Of a DNA stretch of 21,361 nucleotides, positions 7,486 to 15,595 are shown piece after piece. Source of the stretch: a virus; the IMG/VR virus record IMGVR_UViG_3300048597_000187, positions 1-21,361 of that record; one strand, written 5' to 3'. The number at the start of each line of letters is the position of its first letter. Positions within the stretch are counted from its first letter, which is position 1. A program made the position numbers and the translations under genes. The notes beneath the pieces were generated by a model. It searched no databases. It was given only the letters and a program-made list of their open reading frames with translations, and was not told the origin of the DNA.

Positions 7486-9636
7486 ATGCCTTCCCAGACC
7501 ATCACGCAAAGCTCCTTCACCGCAGGCGAGATCGATCCCCGGCTGGCGCGCCGTGACGATGTGAAGCCGTTCTACATCTCCGCATCGCGGATGCTGAACT
7601 TCATACCGCTGCCTTTCGGCGGCTGGGAGCGGCGCGGCGGCACGCGGCATGGCGCATGGCTCCGCCCGGTGCTGAACGAGGTCACATATGGGGCCGGCGA
7701 TGTCGTGCTTTCGGGGATGATTTCCGGCACGGCGTCCAACCTCAACGACAACAATCTGGCGACGGGGCTGATTTTCGCCGCCCCCGCGCTCAACGCCGTG
7801 CCGATCCTGATCGACCTGCAATCGGTTCGCGCCGTCGCGGCGCTCGACGTGATCAACCTGTCCTGCGCCGCCGGCGGCGGCGTCGACCAGATCGAGGCGC
7901 AGGTCTCGCCCGACCTGGTGACATGGACGCCGTTGCATGACCGCAAGGACATCGGCACGACGCAGCGCACGCGACGGTTCGCCAGCGAGGCGCGCGGCGC
8001 GCTGCCGGTGCGTTATGTGAGGCTCCAGATCGTCGGCGTCGCCATCGCGGGAACCTTTGCGCTCGCCGGCCTGCGGCTCTGGGAGGAGAGCGCGCTATCT
8101 TCGCCCTGCAAGCTCATGTCGTTCTCGCCAGAGGAGGGTGTGCATTACCATCTGGCGGTCACGGTCGGGAACATCGACATCTTCCGCAACAGCGTGCGGG
8201 TCGCGAGCGTGCCGGTTCCCTATGCCGCCGGCCAGATCGCGGCGCTGACCGTGGCGCAGGATTTCGACACCTTCGTGATCTTCCACCCCGATGTGGTGCC
8301 CTTCGTCCTGTTCAGGCAGGGCAGCGACGGCGAATGGGATGCGCGTGACGCCGCGTTCTCGAATGTGCCGACCGAGAGCTTCAATGGAGGCGCTGCGGAG
8401 CCGATCATGTCAGCGTCGCGGGGCTGGCCCTCATGCGGCGCATTCTTCCAAAGCCGGCTGGTCATCGCAGGGCTGCGCTCACGAGCCGCGACCCTGCTGA
8501 TCTCGGTGCTCGGCTCACCCTACAATTTCAACACCGCCGGCACGCTCGCCACCGACGCCATCCGCGCCGACATCGACGGCGACGAATCCGAATCGCCCCG
8601 CATCGTCAGGGTGCGCGGTGGGCGCAAGCTCGAAATCTACGCCACCAACGCATTCTATTTCCTGTCCAACTCGGTCATCGCCAAGGGCGAAGCCTTCGGC
8701 ATCACGCAGGCGCACCGCACCGGAGCGGCGCGCGGGCCGCGTGTGGTCGATCTCGACGGCGCGTCGCTCTATGTCCAGGCGGGCGGGCAGGTGCTGCGCG
8801 AGCTGGTCTATGACGACGCCGAGCAGAACTACCGCGCCAACCCGATCTCCACCCTGTCCTCGCATCTCATCAAGAACCCGGTCGATCTGGCCAAGCGCAG
8901 GTCCACCTCCACCACCGACGCCGATCTGATCTACATGCCGCTCGCCGATGGCACGGTGACGGCGCTTTCGACATTGCGCGCCCAGGAAGTGACCGGCTTC
9001 GCCGCCCTCGATTTCGGCGGGCGCGTCAGCGCATGTTCGGTGAGCGGCGACAACCAGATCGCGCTGGCGGTGGAGAGGGGCGGTTCGGGCCGCATCGAAT
9101 TCTGCGACGACGCCCTGCTGCTCGATGGCGCGGTGACACGCACGCTCGCGCCGGCCAGCGCGACTGTCACAGGCCTCTCGCACCTGAACGGCCTGAGTGT
9201 CTATGCCATCGCGGACGGAACACCGCTGGGACCATTCACCGTCGCCGCTGGCGCCATCGCCCTCGACCGGCTGGCGACGCAGGTCGAGGTCGGCGTCTGG
9301 ACGCCGGGCCGGTTCCGTATGCACCGCGCCAGCGGCACCGGCGACGCCAAGATTCCGCAGGATGCATTCATCGACGTGCCTGTGGTCACGATCCAGTGCG
9401 ATGGCTGCGGCCCCTTCCGCGCCCGCGTCGATGGGGGAGAGTGGCAGGAATGCTGGCCGGAGCCGCTGCCGCTCACGCTCGACAAGCCGCTCGCCGAACG
9501 GCTGTTCGCCGGGGCTGTCGAGATCGACGGCTTCCTCCTAGACGACTCGCCGTCCGCCAACGGTCAATTGGAACTTGAGCAAATTCTGCCGGCGCGGTTC
9601 CGCGTGCTGGCGGTCACGCGCTACGTCATCTTTTGA
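7486..9636 (+). CDS. Tail tubular protein B / tail nozzle, with inserted domain
   Basis: The nozzle forms the distal tube of the short tail and the gate for DNA. The ATG at 7486 gives 716 residues; a longer reading from 7102 lies inside the adaptor gene and is rejected. The N-terminus has the family signature FTAGEIDPRLARRDD (11-25), RMLNFIPLPFGGWERRGGTR (35-54). The usual continuation with SPCKLMSFS (206-214), VPYAAGQIAALTVAQDFDTFVIFHP (244-268) then appears. Between them, at about 62-205, is an extra region with SNLNDNNLATG (84-94), a VSPDLVTWTPLHD motif (140-152) and VRYVRLQIVG (175-184), which looks like a discoidin (F5/8 type C) beta-sandwich. The C-terminal half continues the beta-propeller-like nozzle fold. 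A surface-binding role for the extra domain is an inference. Confidence 0.9.
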   Translation: MPSQTITQSSFTAGEIDPRLARRDDVKPFYISASRMLNFIPLPFGGWERRGGTRHGAWLRPVLNEVTYGAGDVVLSGMISGTASNLNDNNLATGLIFAAPALNAVPILIDLQSVRAVAALDVINLSCAAGGGVDQIEAQVSPDLVTWTPLHDRKDIGTTQRTRRFASEARGALPVRYVRLQIVGVAIAGTFALAGLRLWEESALSSPCKLMSFSPEEGVHYHLAVTVGNIDIFRNSVRVASVPVPYAAGQIAALTVAQDFDTFVIFHPDVVPFVLFRQGSDGEWDARDAAFSNVPTESFNGGAAEPIMSASRGWPSCGAFFQSRLVIAGLRSRAATLLISVLGSPYNFNTAGTLATDAIRADIDGDESESPRIVRVRGGRKLEIYATNAFYFLSNSVIAKGEAFGITQAHRTGAARGPRVVDLDGASLYVQAGGQVLRELVYDDAEQNYRANPISTLSSHLIKNPVDLAKRRSTSTTDADLIYMPLADGTVTALSTLRAQEVTGFAALDFGGRVSACSVSGDNQIALAVERGGSGRIEFCDDALLLDGAVTRTLAPASATVTGLSHLNGLSVYAIADGTPLGPFTVAAGAIALDRLATQVEVGVWTPGRFRMHRASGTGDAKIPQDAFIDVPVVTIQCDGCGPFRARVDGGEWQECWPEPLPLTLDKPLAERLFAGAVEIDGFLLDDSPSANGQLELEQILPARFRVLAVTRYVIF

Positions 9637-9648
9637 AAGGGGCCTCCC

Positions 9649-10308
9649 ATGGCTGAACTCGTTGTCGGAGCGATCACGGCGCTGTCGAGCGTCGCAAGCA
9701 CGGTCGCGACCACCGTGGGTTCCACCGTGGCCACGGTGGGCACCGCCCTGACCGGGACGACCGTTGCTTCCGGCGGCGTCATTCCCACCATCATGAGCGG
9801 CCTCGGCATGGTCGGCACGGTGGGGTCTCTGGCCCTTTCGGTGATGCAGGGCGGCGCGACCGCCTTCCAGGCGTCCAGCCAGCTTTCGGCGGGCAAGCGC
9901 GCCATGTCGTCGGGCATGGAGCAATTCCAGTATGATCAGGCGCGGGCCTCGAATGAGGAGCTTTCCGGCGAACAGAAGATCGGCGACCTCAAGGCAAAGC
10001 TCGCGCGTGACCAGGCCAACATGATGGTGGCCCATGCCGCGTCCGGCCTCGACGTGTCGGCGGGCGAACCGGTGGACGCCGCGCGCCGCGCGGAGGACGA
10101 CACCAACCGCCAGATAGACGTGGAGCGCAGCAATGCCTCTCTCCGGGCCTATGCCCGACGACGCGCGGCGAAGCAGGCGCTGAACGCCGGCTTCGCCGCG
10201 CGGGAGGCGGCGGGCGTGCAGGCAGCCGGCTCCGTGGCGAAATGGGCCATCCAGGACATAGCCCGTGGCACGGTGAAGCCCTCGCAGAACCCGATGGAGG
10301 AGGAGTGA
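9649..10308 (+). CDS. Internal virion / ejection protein (T7 gp14 type)
   Basis: The protein is stored in the head core and ejected at infection to help build a channel through the outer membrane. It has 219 residues with a hydrophobic Ala/Val/Thr-rich first 70 residues carrying possible membrane-active segments. A helical region follows, with ASGLDVSAGEPVDAA at 131-145 and DDTNRQIDVERSNASLRAYA at about 150-169. The 'S/A-SGLDVxxGxPVD' pattern and the following helix are typical of podovirus gp14-like core proteins. An AAAGGGG ribosome site precedes the ATG. Its stop overlaps the next start as TGATG. Confidence 0.87.
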   Translation: MAELVVGAITALSSVASTVATTVGSTVATVGTALTGTTVASGGVIPTIMSGLGMVGTVGSLALSVMQGGATAFQASSQLSAGKRAMSSGMEQFQYDQARASNEELSGEQKIGDLKAKLARDQANMMVAHAASGLDVSAGEPVDAARRAEDDTNRQIDVERSNASLRAYARRRAAKQALNAGFAAREAAGVQAAGSVAKWAIQDIARGTVKPSQNPMEEE

Positions 10309-12578
10309 TGGCCAACCTCAACCGCCAGGCCGTCGCGCCGGGCTGGAAGCCGGCGGCAGGCGGAGAGAGGGACACGCGCGCCCTGCCGGACATGTCGGCG
10401 GACAATTCATGGTCAAAGGTCGCCACCGTCGAGGCATCGGTGTTCGGCGAGATCGCGACGCAGATCGGCGCATGGGCCGACAAGGCCACGGTGCAGGAGG
10501 CGCAGCGGATCGGCATGGCGGATGGCGAGGCCGGCGAGATCAGGCCGCAGCGCAACGCCACGCTGGCCGGCCAAGCCTATGACCAGACGGCCTTCAAGAC
10601 CTTCGCCACGCAGGTCGAGGGCCGGATGCGCGAGGACGGCCAGAAGGCCTATCTCCAGCACAGCCAGGACCCGCAGGCGCTGAATGCGGCGCTCGGCGCG
10701 ATCAAATCGAAATACGCGGATGAACTCAGCGATCATGTCGAGGTGCGCGTGCCCGTCATGGAGAGCTGGCAGCGCAGCTCCGGGGCCTATGTCTTCCAGG
10801 CGCAGCGCGACTTCAACGAAAAGCAGCGCAGCGAGGCGCGGCAGACGGCGCTCATCGATCTCACCGAACGCCAGAACGACCTGCACCGGCGCGGCGTCTT
10901 CGGCGCGGGCGACCCGTCCAACCCGAAACGGATCACCGCCGATCTGGAGGAGTTCGACCGCAGGGTCGATGAGAACCCCGATCTGTCGCCGGGCCAGCGT
11001 TACAAGCTCAAGGGCGAGGCGAGGACGCGGGCGAGCGAGGGCATGGTCTATGGGGCCATAGAGACCGCGAAAACTCCGGCCGATCTCGACCGGCTGGAGA
11101 CCAAGCTTTCGGAGGCCTACCGATCGAAGCAGGGCGTCGGCAAGCTGATGACGCCCGACGCCTTTGAACGTGCGACGGCAGCCATCGAAACCCGCCGCAA
11201 CAAGATGGCCCAACAGCAGACCCGCTCCGTCTCCGCCGTCTCAGGCGCGCTCGATGAGGTGATCAAATCAGAAACCTCGGGGATCGCCGTCACCAATGAG
11301 CGCTTCAACGAGGTGCTGGTCGCGGCGACCGGCGTGGATGATCCGGCATCCGGCATCGACCAGAAGGTGGCGGCGGCGCGGCGCGCGCGCACCGAACGCG
11401 AACGGCTCTATGGCGCGCCTTCCGGGGTGCGCGCATCGATCATCTCGGAGCTGACCAACAAGGAGAGCCGCGACGGGCTTTCGGGCGATGAACAACTGAG
11501 GCTTTCGACCGCCCGCAATATCGAGGCGCGATTCCAGAAATATGCGAAGGAAGACCCGGTGGCCGGCGGCGAGGCCTTCTCCGGCGTCAAGATCGCCGAT
11601 CTGCCCTTCGACGGCGAGCCGGACAAGCTGGCGGCGGCGGCGCGAGACCGGGTGAGCGCGGCGCAGATGAACAGCCGGTTCTTCGGGTTCGAGACGCGCT
11701 ATCTCAAGAACGCCGAGCGCGACCGGCTGCGCGAGCTGGCCCGCACCGATCCTGAAAAAGCGGTGGTGGTGGCCAAGGCGGTGTCGGACGCCTTCGGGGA
11801 ACGCGGTGGCGCGGTGCTGCGCGAGCTGGGCGACGATCTGCCGGTGGCGGCGACGGCGATCAACTCCGGCAACAGCCGCCTGATCGGCGACGTGACGGCT
11901 GCGGCGGCGCGCCAGAAGGCCGGGCTGAAGGACGCAAGACCCTCGGAACGCGACGTGCGCGCCGTCCTGGCGGAACAGAAGCTCGATGTGCTGTTCACCG
12001 ACCGCCCCGGCGAATTGAAGAGGTTCACCGAGACGGTCGGCACGGCGGTGTCGCAGCGGCTTGGCGGCGTCAAGGATTTCGACCTCAACGACCCGGCACA
12101 CAAGAAACTGGTACGCGAGGCCTTCGACGACGCGCTTGGCCGCAAGGTGGTGATGGGGCGCGAATATGGCGGCGCGGCCCGCATCAACGGCCATATGACC
12201 GTCGCGCCATCGACGGTGCCGCGCGACGATTTCGGGACGGTGATCGCGCTCATCAACGACGCCGATCTGGCGGCGGTGAACCTCAAGCCGACGCTGGGCG
12301 GCAAGCCGGCGCAGATGCGCGACCTTCGCGAGGCGCGGTGGGTGCCCATCGGCGGCGACCGCTACCGGCTGGCGCTGGGCGACCCGGCGCGCGGCTTCGC
12401 GCAATATGTCGCCGCAGGCGGAGCCATCGACGCCCCGATGGGGCTGGCCGACAGGCCCCTTGAGATCGACCTGTCGGAAGGCTCGCCGCTGACGATCCGC
12501 CTGACCGAACGCCTGCCCCGGCTGTTTGCGCCAGGGCAGCGCCACCGGCCCACGGTCACCGGAAAGAAGCCGGAATGA
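10308..12578 (+). CDS. Internal virion / ejection protein (gp15-like position)
   Basis: The 756-residue protein follows the gp14-type gene, where T7 has gp15. It is mostly helical and highly charged, rich in Ala, Arg, Glu and Asp, with no signal peptide, membrane segment or clear catalytic motif. The N-terminal region MANLNRQAVAPGW and the following SVFGEIATQIGAWADKA (about 43-59) recall the start of other podovirus core proteins. A beta-rich C-terminal part (from about 620) includes RINGHMTVAPSTVPRDDF and RYRLALGDPARGFAQYV. The TGATG overlap with the preceding gene favours ATG 10308 over upstream starts. Role is inferred from position, size and composition. Confidence 0.78.
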   Translation: MANLNRQAVAPGWKPAAGGERDTRALPDMSADNSWSKVATVEASVFGEIATQIGAWADKATVQEAQRIGMADGEAGEIRPQRNATLAGQAYDQTAFKTFATQVEGRMREDGQKAYLQHSQDPQALNAALGAIKSKYADELSDHVEVRVPVMESWQRSSGAYVFQAQRDFNEKQRSEARQTALIDLTERQNDLHRRGVFGAGDPSNPKRITADLEEFDRRVDENPDLSPGQRYKLKGEARTRASEGMVYGAIETAKTPADLDRLETKLSEAYRSKQGVGKLMTPDAFERATAAIETRRNKMAQQQTRSVSAVSGALDEVIKSETSGIAVTNERFNEVLVAATGVDDPASGIDQKVAAARRARTERERLYGAPSGVRASIISELTNKESRDGLSGDEQLRLSTARNIEARFQKYAKEDPVAGGEAFSGVKIADLPFDGEPDKLAAAARDRVSAAQMNSRFFGFETRYLKNAERDRLRELARTDPEKAVVVAKAVSDAFGERGGAVLRELGDDLPVAATAINSGNSRLIGDVTAAAARQKAGLKDARPSERDVRAVLAEQKLDVLFTDRPGELKRFTETVGTAVSQRLGGVKDFDLNDPAHKKLVREAFDDALGRKVVMGREYGGAARINGHMTVAPSTVPRDDFGTVIALINDADLAAVNLKPTLGGKPAQMRDLREARWVPIGGDRYRLALGDPARGFAQYVAAGGAIDAPMGLADRPLEIDLSEGSPLTIRLTERLPRLFAPGQRHRPTVTGKKPE

Positions 12579-15500
12579 GCGGCTTCAGCTTTCTCGATCC
12601 CGACACCGGCCCGCAGGATCTTGCGCAAGGCGGCACGCCCGGCTTCGGCGAGCTGGCCGACGCCTCCTATGAGCAGGCCCGCCTGATCGGCAATGTCGGC
12701 GGGCGCGACGAGCAGATGGCGCGCGCCTACGAGGCCCGCAACGCCCGCATCAAGCAGGCCTTCGGCGTGGCGCTGCCCAATCCGGTGAGGGACTGGCACA
12801 GCTTCGACCCCGCGACGGAACGGGGCCGCGTGGGGCGCCTGCCTGAAAACTCCTCGCAGGCCCGCAGCGACATGCTGGACTGGTATCAGCGCAAGACCGC
12901 GATGCTGGCGGCGCAGAACCCCGACCGCTACCGCGCGCTGGCCCTGGACAAGCCCGCCGACATCGAGGCGGACGAGATCGCACAGGCCGCCATCGCGCGG
13001 GGCAACGAGCTGGCCTCGCGAACGACCGGCACGGTGATGCCGATGATCGCCAGCCTGTGGGGAGGCCTCAAGGCGTCGCCCTTCGATCCGGTCAACGTCG
13101 CGACGCTGCCGCTGGGCGGCGGCGGGCGCACGGTGCTGATGCGCGTGTTCTCGGCGGCGGCGGCGAACGCCGGGACGGAACTGGCCTCGGCTCCGCTCAC
13201 CGCCACGCAGAAGCGCGAGGCGGGCATGGAGACGGGCATCGGAGAAACCGCCAAGGACATGGCCGTCGCCGGCGTGTTCGGCGGGGGCGTGCAAGGCGCT
13301 GGCGAGGCGCTGGCGGCTGGCCTCCGGCGCGGAGGACGGGCGCTGACGCCGGAACAGAAGATCGTCCAGGCGGCGCAGGCTGACCCGGCGAAGTTCCGCG
13401 CCGCCATGGCCGGCGACGACAAGGCGCTCGCCGACATCGCCCGCTCCGTGGCGGGCGAGCGGGACGATGTGCGCGGCGCGGCGACGGTGATGCGGCAGGA
13501 AGCCGCCCTTGAGGCGCGCCGCCCGGCGAATGTCGATGCCGCCGAACATGTGCGAGCCGTCGATGACGCCACGCGCTATCTCGATGACCCGCACGCATCC
13601 GCGCCGGTGATCCCGCAGCCCGTGCCGGAGCGGGCGGCGACCCGCGTGGCCGACACCTTCGCCGATCTGCCGGAGCCGCAGCCGGGCCAGCGGCTCATGC
13701 TCGATGGCCGGCCCTATGACAAGCGAAGCCTTGATCCGCGCGCGCTCGGCTTCGAGGCGGACACGTTCCAATACAAGCTGGGGGGAGATGCGCGCGGGGT
13801 GCGCAACGATCTGGCCAGCGTGGACAAATGGGACGCAATGGCGGCGCAGGCCGTGATGGCCTTCGAGCGCAAGGATGGGCGGCTGTTGGTCGCGGATGGC
13901 CACCAGCGCACCGGCCTCGCGACAAGGCTGCTGGCGGAGGGCAAGGAGAAGGCGATAGGCCTCGACGCCTTCGTGTTCCGCGAGGCCGATGGCTGGACGC
14001 CATCGGAAGTGAGGGCGCTGGCCGCGCGCCGCAACCTGCAACAGCGGACGGGCGACCCGACCGATACGGCTGTCGCCATCCGCGACATGCCGCAGATTCT
14101 CGACAGGACCGTGGCGCGCGGATCGGAGCACATGCGCGTCGCGCAGGGGCTGGCGCGCCTCACGCCAGAGGTCTTCCAGATGGTGCGCGGCGGGGCGCTG
14201 CCGCAGGCCCATGGCCAGCTCATCGGCTGGAAGGTGCCGCAAGGCCCGCGACAGGCGGCGGCGGCGGATGCGCTGATCCGCACCGGCATCAAGGGCACGG
14301 AATCCGTCGCGGCCTTCCTCGACCAGATCAACGCCCTGGAGACGCGCGCAGGCGGCGAGATCGCCGACCTGTTCGGCGAGGCGAGCGTCGCCCGCAGCCT
14401 GGCCGTGGAGGTGGCGGAGCTGCTGCCCCGCGTCGCCAAGGCGCTGAAATCGGACAAGAGCGCCTTCGCCCGCGTCAATGGCGCAGCCGAGGCGCTTGCG
14501 AGCGAAGGCAACGTCATCGCGCGGGAGGCGAACGCTGCGAGGGCGGAAGCCAGCGGGGCGGGCGCGGTGCTGGTCCAGAAGCTGGCCACGGTCGATGGGC
14601 CGGTGCGCGACATCATCCTGGACGGCGCGCGCCGCATCGCCAATGGCGAGAAGCCCGGCAAGATCGCCGATCACGTCTCCAGCGAGATCGCGGGGCTGGT
14701 GAAGGAGCGCGGGGCCAATGCCCTGCTTCCGCGCGCCACCCGAACCATCGACGGGGTGCAGGCGCTCAGCCCCAGGCTTGACGCGCCCGCCGGGCCGGAC
14801 GCCGTGCGGCAGGTGGATGACCTCATGCGAGACGCCATGCGCCAGCCCACGGAAGCGCCGCTGAGACTTGAGCGGACGACGTTGGCAAAAGCCTTCGGCG
14901 ATGACGTCACAGGCTTTCCACTGTTGGGGAAGCAGCAATATCAGTTCAATAACGAGGTTGTGTTCAATATTCGACAGGATCAACGCCTTGTCGGATATGC
15001 GCTCGTTGACCCGCCGCCATCTGATGGCGTTGCCACCATTCGGGCGATCCGCAGTGTCGGAGAGACCCCTATGTCATTCGGGACGGTTGCCACCCGCAGC
15101 CTAGTCGGCGAGATCAAGCGCGAATTTCCAGATGCAAAAGCTATCACAGGCTTCCGCCAAACAGGCGCACGCCAGCTGAGCAGCGCAGATGGCCAAGGCG
15201 GGCGCGCAATCTTGTGGTTCGATGCGGACGCCAAAGCGGCCAATGCTCGTGCTGAACTGGAATGGTTGGCGCGTGAGTCACAAATAAAAATGGAGGCCGA
15301 CGCCCCAGAAGCGCCGCGCGAGCGGCAAGCGCCGCAACAGGCGGCATCCGACACCGCGCCAGCCCGCGCCGCCGAAGCGCCCGCGCCGGATGGGATGCGT
15401 TTAAACGCCGACTCTGGCGACGGCCAAGCCTCGCTTCTCGACATGGTTCCGGGGGAAGACACGGGCCGGATGGAGGACGGGCTGAAAGCCGGCTCCGGCG

Positions 15501-15595
15501 CATTGCGCAGCCGGGAGGATGTGCTTGCCGAAATCCGCCGTCTCGACGAACGCGAGACTGTCATCACCGCCTGCATCGGGGGGAGCGCGCCATGA
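12575..15595 (+). CDS. Large ejection protein with ParB-like domain
   Basis: The 1006-residue protein starts in an ATGA overlap. The first third looks like an ejection protein: a charged helix, then a Gly/Ala-rich hydrophobic part at about 150-250 with PFDPVNVATLPLGGGGR near 169-185. At about 375-480 is a ParB-like region, with YDKRSLDPRALGF at 381-393 and DGRLLVADGHQRTGLATRLL at about 434-453, where ADGHQRTGLA matches the ParB G-H-x-R-x-x-A core; Asp441, His443 and Arg445 are the key residues. A helical stretch follows to about 610. Residues 763-907 form a separate lower-GC domain containing FPDAKAITGFRQTGAR. The last 100 residues are disordered and Ala/Pro-rich. The ParB-like domain may be the DdrB-like type found in polyvalent phage proteins, which are injected to counter host functions; that is an inference. 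Confidence 0.8.
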   Translation: MSGFSFLDPDTGPQDLAQGGTPGFGELADASYEQARLIGNVGGRDEQMARAYEARNARIKQAFGVALPNPVRDWHSFDPATERGRVGRLPENSSQARSDMLDWYQRKTAMLAAQNPDRYRALALDKPADIEADEIAQAAIARGNELASRTTGTVMPMIASLWGGLKASPFDPVNVATLPLGGGGRTVLMRVFSAAAANAGTELASAPLTATQKREAGMETGIGETAKDMAVAGVFGGGVQGAGEALAAGLRRGGRALTPEQKIVQAAQADPAKFRAAMAGDDKALADIARSVAGERDDVRGAATVMRQEAALEARRPANVDAAEHVRAVDDATRYLDDPHASAPVIPQPVPERAATRVADTFADLPEPQPGQRLMLDGRPYDKRSLDPRALGFEADTFQYKLGGDARGVRNDLASVDKWDAMAAQAVMAFERKDGRLLVADGHQRTGLATRLLAEGKEKAIGLDAFVFREADGWTPSEVRALAARRNLQQRTGDPTDTAVAIRDMPQILDRTVARGSEHMRVAQGLARLTPEVFQMVRGGALPQAHGQLIGWKVPQGPRQAAAADALIRTGIKGTESVAAFLDQINALETRAGGEIADLFGEASVARSLAVEVAELLPRVAKALKSDKSAFARVNGAAEALASEGNVIAREANAARAEASGAGAVLVQKLATVDGPVRDIILDGARRIANGEKPGKIADHVSSEIAGLVKERGANALLPRATRTIDGVQALSPRLDAPAGPDAVRQVDDLMRDAMRQPTEAPLRLERTTLAKAFGDDVTGFPLLGKQQYQFNNEVVFNIRQDQRLVGYALVDPPPSDGVATIRAIRSVGETPMSFGTVATRSLVGEIKREFPDAKAITGFRQTGARQLSSADGQGGRAILWFDADAKAANARAELEWLARESQIKMEADAPEAPRERQAPQQAASDTAPARAAEAPAPDGMRLNADSGDGQASLLDMVPGEDTGRMEDGLKAGSGALRSREDVLAEIRRLDERETVITACIGGSAP

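Noticed and set aside
10242-10307. N-terminal extension of the 756-residue ejection protein
   Set aside because: The TGATG overlap and the ribosome site GGAGGAGG near 10297 favour ATG 10308.
12362-14983. An 873-codon open frame on the - strand
   Set aside because: It is antisense to the ejection proteins across a gene boundary, has Arg/His/Leu-rich low-information sequence and no ribosome site. Long antisense frames are common opposite biased GC-rich genes.
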